64,000 nt of DNA from the NCBI RefSeq assembly GCF_900700375.1, contig NC_041720.1:4399055-4463054 (forward strand). The letters are read 5' to 3'. Below, piece by piece: positions 59,801-64,000 of this stretch (positions are counted from its first letter, which is position 1; each line of letters starts with the position of its first letter). This stretch comes from Denticeps clupeoides. Lineage: Eukaryota > Chordata > Actinopteri > Clupeiformes > Denticipitidae. The notes under the pieces are model-generated. The model was not told where the DNA came from. It worked only from the letters and a program-made list of their open reading frames with translations, and searched no databases. Position numbers and translations under genes: made by a program.

Positions 59801-62800
59801 GCCCTCTACTGCAACCGGGACATGGACGGCCGGCACAAGACGAAGGAGCTGCACACTGAGCCGGGCCTGCTGCAACTGTGGGACCTGGGAGTCCTGAGCG
59901 GAACCTGCCGGTTGGTCACCCACGTCACCCGCTGACACGCCTTAGCAATGTTCTGATATACACTACTCACAATAAGTTAGGGATATTGTTAATTACATGA
60001 GTGCTTTTTCTATTTGCTCTGAATTTTAATGAAATAAATATGATGAATAAGTTCCCTTTGATATTACTAATAATGTATAAGAAGAAACACCATTTTCATT
60101 AGTTTAATATTTATTAGCCCAAAATTATAGACAATAACAGGGATAGCCCCAAATAACAAAAATTGACAGTCAGTAGAGGGTGTTTCCACCATTTGCTGCA
60201 ATGACAGTCTGACAGTGACATCTCATGCTCCTCACTAGGCCTCATGATGTTGTTCTGAGGCAATGAGTTCCACTCTTCAACAAATGCTACACGCAGTTCT
60301 GCCAGGTCACGTGGGGGTGGGGTACGATCACTGAATGTCTGCTTCAACTCTCCCCAGACGTGCTCTATGGGGTTCAGGTCTGCGGGCATTGATGGCCATT
60401 AGTGCTGTGCAATTAATCGTAATCGGTAAAAAATCGTGATTTAAGCACATGCGATTTCTAAACCGCTTAAGGCTGCGATTTTATACATTAATTTATTTAG
60501 GTTTTTATTCAGAATACGTTCTTGTGCGCATGATTCTAATATGTTAACCGATCAGAGCTGACGCAGCGCACCGGGCAATCACAGCTAAGCTGAGCGGGAG
60601 AAAGATGTTAACCAATCAGAGCGCGCGACGAAGCTGATCGGGAGAAAGATGTTAACCAATCAGAGCGCACGACGAGGCTGATCGGGGGAAAGATGTTAAC
60701 CAATCAGAGCGCACGACGAGGCTGATCGGGGGAAAGATGTTAACCAATCAGAGCGCACAACAAAGCTGATCAGGAGAACCGAATAGAGGATGTGTCACAG
60801 AGCAAGGTAATTTTACAAGACTTGTGAAATGATTATTCCAATGAAACGGAGCAATACTACAAATCTGTTCCAACATGTAAAACCGCGTCATAAAAAGCTG
60901 CATGATCAATGCATGTCGACAAAGACCATCGAAACAAGCAAAAGCACACAAAGACAGACTGAACAAGTATCCATTGTTCAAGCAAGTGCAAGCGCCGTGC
61001 CTTATGAGAACGGATCAAAACGGCACAAAGAAATTACCGATCGCCTATCATATATGCAAAGATATGATGCCTGCGCACATCGTCAGTAAAGACTGCTTCC
61101 GAGGACTAATTCAAACACTTGACAAAAGATACCAGCTGCCATCTCGCACTCATTTCTTGCAAAAAAAAACTTTAAGAGAGAAATCTGTTTTTTGGTTTAT
61201 GTTGTTATGACTGGAATTGAGGTTAGTTCATCTTTATTTTTTTCCATGTTGTCTGTGTTTAACACAAAAATTACAGTTTTGTTTATCAAGCAGTTAGTAC
61301 TACTGTGTAGTACTGTGTATTAGTATGTTATTAACTAGAGTTGAGGTTAATTAATCTTAATTTATTTTATGTTGTCTGTTTAAAGACAATTTTACTACAG
61401 TTTTGTTTATTAAACACAATACTATGTTATTTCATTGTGAAATGTTTTGTTATGCACTTCTTGTGCACTGAATACATTTAGAATGTATGTAGCTTGTTTG
61501 AAAAAGCAAAAACATTTTCCAAAATCGCAAATAAAATCGTGATCGCAATATGATTATTTTGTCCATATTGCACAGCCCTAATGGCCATACCATATGAGCC
61601 ACTCCAGCTACCTGAAGTCGAGCATTATCAACCATGAATAGAAAGTTGGGGGTGTGCTGGTGGAATTGTGGGATGATTATGAGCTCTGTGATGTCTCTTG
61701 AGGTAAGAACGTGCAGTGATTTGGCCATTAACAATAACCAAATCTGTTTTTCGCTGACTGGTGATGCCCAGACTGATGCCCACTGCTGACCTCAGCGTAT
61801 CGCTCACCTCGCCTTCTCCAGCAACACTGACAACCTTCATATCTGTGCAAGGTGACCCGATGGTAGACCACTTCTGCATTGTCCATTGTGGTCTTGTGCC
61901 CACTGCAAACATTCATGGTGTCTTGATGTCAGTGGAGTCACCTGCAGTGGTCATCTGGCATTCAAGCCAAAGTGGTGGAGTTGGTTACGAATGGTTTGGT
62001 TTGTCTGGAAACCCTAGTACCCCTCGCATCTCGTAAACGGGCCTGTGGCAGTTGCATAACGGTGTCTGAGTGCATAGGTCCTTACGTGCTGGTCATCATT
62101 GTAGTCAAAAATGAGGTGTGTCTATCACCCCAATACAATTGCCTCCCTATCCCAAAAATGTCTGAAGTGTAACAAACACCATATGTATGACATCCACTAA
62201 GTCTCTCACAATATCCCAAACGTATTGTGAATTAGTGCATTTTAGTTATGTTTTCCCAGAATACCCTAAAGTTGCTTAATTGCTTATATAATTATGACAC
62301 CCTCTGAAAATTAAAGGCAAATGTAGCGTCATGTTTATTAATGCCGTGAATGACGCCTACTTTATGCTATGAGTATAATTGGAATTGTATGCGACTTTGG
62401 ACTAAATAATAAATAAATGATGATGTTGTCAGGCCCTCAGCCATGCCCTGTCTGGCCTATGCCATTGCTCAGGACGAGGGCTGCATCTGGAGTATGAAGT
62501 GGTGTCCCTCTGGTGCCTGGGAGATGCCTGCTACCAAAAGAAAGGTAGGAGCCCCACTTCATATGCAAGTCCTTCCTCAGAAAATATGTAATAATGAAGG
62601 TGTTATAATTCATATCCCCTTATAGACAAAATCAAGGCATACCCGAACCATGCCTGGTATATCTTGAGATTTTTTAGAAATGTGTGCAGCCATTTCTAAT
62701 AGTGATTGGAAAGCCATGTGTGCTATCTTTGGTTGTAATTTATCTTTTAAACAGTCAAATAATATAAAATATATTAAATATGGAAACTTGTCATTATGAG

Positions 62801-62980
62801 CCCTTGCGCATCTGGAAATGGAGATATGAGGTTTTCACGCTTCCTCCAATTCTCTTTTTCAGTTTCCACAAATGGCCAGACTGGGGCTCCTGGCCGCAGC
62901 CTACTCCAATGGAAAAATATTAATCTATGCTCTGCCCCATCCGAACTCCCTGCTAGCGCACAGGAAGAGCCAGATGAAAG
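56818..62980 (+). CDS. gtf3c2: General transcription factor 3C subunit 2 (TFIIIC110), 5' part
   Basis: Coding exons seen: 56818-56968 (exon from 56752), 57049-57268, 58072-58345, 58754-58842, 59287-59364, 59488-59586, 59683-59910, 62433-62544 and 62863-62980. Phases agree; 456 residues before the window ends. The product is the WD-repeat 110-kDa subunit of TFIIIC, which binds the B box of tRNA genes and recruits TFIIIB for RNA polymerase III. Visible landmarks: an AT-hook-like 'KKRGRKRKQ', '[19 protein letters not shown]', an acidic stretch, '[19 protein letters not shown]', '[19 protein letters not shown]' (start of the propeller), '[17 protein letters not shown]' and '[13 protein letters not shown]'. 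All are collinear with human GTF3C2 as I recall it. The first coding exon is less conserved. The intron at 59911-62432 carries nested transposons. No further exon is visible in 62.98-64.0 kb. Confidence 0.9.
57327..58030. mobile_element. Non-autonomous DNA transposon (MITE) with nested SINE
   Basis: The left end 'aaaagtcccatgacatg' and the inverted right end ('aaaggtccctgacatga' on the - strand) form terminal inverted repeats of about 17 bases. The interior ('gagttcccctagcctgtcta', 'ggttacctcccctttctc') is a repeat I associate with many fish genomes. A family-1 SINE splits it at 57768-57990. It fills most of intron 3 of gtf3c2. Confidence 0.65.
57768..57990 (-). mobile_element. SINE family 1, full length
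   Basis: 'gggattcgaaccggcaacct' (B box) and 'cttaaccgcttgaccaccac' (A-box side) with a complete body. It is inserted within the MITE. Confidence 0.85.
60400..61580 (+). mobile_element. hAT-superfamily element inserted in the Tc1 copy
   Basis: 1181 bases flanked by a perfect 8-base target duplication ATGGCCAT (60392-60399 and 61581-61588). Ends are TAGTGCTGTGCAAT and, inverted, TAGGGCTGTGCAAT. The + strand has a BED-finger tail '[20 protein letters not shown]' (from about 60853) and, in another frame, '[20 protein letters not shown]' and '[10 protein letters not shown]' as in ZBED/hAT transposases. It lacks the catalytic core and dimerisation region, so it is a shortened, non-autonomous copy. 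Confidence 0.85.
60541..60780 (+). repeat. Tandem 44-base CCAAT repeat inside the hAT element
   Basis: About five units of 'gttaaccaatcagagcgc' ... 'gctgatcgggagaaagat', the first more diverged. Each later unit holds an ACCAATCA box, just upstream of the element's open frame. Confidence 0.8.
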
Positions 62981-63836
62981 GTAGGGCATGTAGCCCATAC
63001 ATCATATTCATGTTTGTAGGGATTTAATCTTCTCCTCTCATTGAATTTTAAGATGCAGTTTTTATGTCTGTCAATAGGGGGCAGCATTGGATTTTTTGAT
63101 TACTGTTGTCAAGGATTCCTTGGCTATTTCTCGAAGTGAAGGATCCTTAATGTGTTGCATAAATGCTATTCTGATTAATTCCTTTTAATGACAAAACAAC
63201 TGCTACACGCTCACCTGACTGTGGCATCACATCTTCTGTGAATGCAACTTCGACCTGGTTCCAAAGAACCAGTGAAAATGAATCCACCAACTACATACTG
63301 CAGCATCTCAGAAAAATAGAAAATCATGGAAAAAATTTTAATGTGGCTGACCCTGGCCGATAGCTCATGGAAATCCAACATTTCAAATGTTTTGAATTCA
63401 CAATACATACAAAAAAAATTCATTTATGCAGTCAGTACTTAGATATTTTCAATTTTAAATTTCTCAAGTAATGCACATATAACATATTTAAACATCCGTA
63501 AATGTGAGTACATGAGCACACACGATTAGCATTTTTCTCACGGATACTCCAGGCGTATCTGACCGCAGCAGCGGTCCTGTGAGGGCTTGTGTCTGATGGT
63601 CTCTGGGGTGCGGCCATTATCTGCCCTCTGGGGACGGCTCTTCTAAATGGCCCTGTCTTCGCTGCATTATTCTCTCTTTGCGTGCGCTGCACCGTGCGGT
63701 GATTAACCGTGTGTCTGGGAGAGAGCGGGCAGTGCTCGGTGTGTGATTACTCTCCTCAGAGGGACAGAACGCTGCTCTTTATTCTCGCTGTGATAATCGT
63801 GCCGTCGACTGACTGCTGAGCTCTGAGCCATGGGAC
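62981..63836. other. gtf3c2 intron, no exon seen
   Basis: The intron following the exon that ends at 62980. No frame resembles the next expected WD-repeat segment. 63.54-63.83 kb is GC-richer but unrecognised. Confidence 0.5.
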
Positions 63837-64000
63837 GAAGTGAAGTGGAGCGATTGTCATTGTGAAGCACTGCAGCACAGGACACGGTGACACAATGAAA
63901 TGTGTCCTCTGCTTTTAACCACCACCCTTGGTGAGCAGCGGGCAGCCATGACAGGCACCCGGGGAGCAGTGTGTGGGGACTGTGATTTGCTCAGTGGCAT
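63837..64000 (-). mobile_element. SINE family 1, cut by the window edge
   Basis: Inverted body ('gtcctctgcttttaaccacc', 'ggcagccatgacaggcaccc') running off the right end. Confidence 0.8.

Larger units (their letters stand above)
59959..62239 (-). mobile_element. Tc1/mariner transposon, interrupted and decayed
   Basis: The left end 'cactactcacaataagttag' (from 59961) mirrors the right end, 'cactaattcacaatacgttt' on the - strand near 62219-62239. The - strand transposase shows '[20 protein letters not shown]', '[20 protein letters not shown]' and '[19 protein letters not shown]', the last two holding the catalytic Asp of the DNAR block and the Tc1-type 'DLNPIEH.W' block. Frameshifts separate the blocks. 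A hAT element splits the transposase between 60400 and 61580. Confidence 0.8.

Overview
This window is vertebrate nuclear DNA, almost certainly from a bony fish. It has multi-exon genes with GT-AG introns, CpG-rich promoters, long CA/TG microsatellites, two families of tRNA-derived SINEs, and Tc1/mariner and hAT transposons. The species cannot be read from the sequence. All protein readings come from eye translation and splice-phase checking, not from a database search.

Layout: 1-9.3 kb holds no gene I can support, only microsatellites, SINEs and unique sequence. 9.3-11.3 kb is irak1bp1 (SIMPL) on the + strand, four exons. 12.1-48.3 kb is a 36-kb cluster, all on the - strand, of seven related genes of a family I cannot name. 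The shared unit is a domain of about 115-130 residues, always cut by one phase-1 intron. It looks like a Rossmann-type alpha/beta fold, with motif blocks 'VILAFCPIVSRLGTDIE', 'KPVVLVVMHHT.D' and 'VDCLF.ED.G.L.C'. Four genes carry one unit and one is a damaged one-unit copy. One carries two units and one carries three, joined by short linker exons. There is also a lone relic exon. 48.9-53.5 kb is znf512 (+, 15 exons). 55.5 kb to beyond the right edge is gtf3c2 (+, TFIIIC 110-kDa subunit), complete at its 5' end and cut off by the window.

The cluster is the striking part. Single-unit proteins come out at 212-217 residues when the phases are followed, and they differ mainly in how they could be tethered. 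One has a long C-terminal hydrophobic tail in the same exon, one a separate hydrophobic last exon, one an N-terminal membrane-anchor cassette exon, and one a Cys-rich and basic tail. Interferon-response-type elements (GAAANNGAAA) lie just upstream of the predicted 5' ends of six genes, with a one-mismatch version at the seventh. A reasonable reading is a fish-specific, interferon-inducible, fast-evolving family, but its function is unknown to me. The expansion is littered with mobile elements: Tc1 deletion derivatives, a LINE fragment, SINEs, a solo LTR inside one arm of a tandem triplication, and a degenerate array of the membrane-anchor exon.

The flanking genes have housekeeping or signalling roles. 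IRAK1BP1 acts in IL-1/TNF to NF-kB signalling, ZNF512 is a multi-zinc-finger nuclear protein, and GTF3C2 serves RNA polymerase III initiation. They give clear anchors for checking whether the cluster sits at the same place in other fish.
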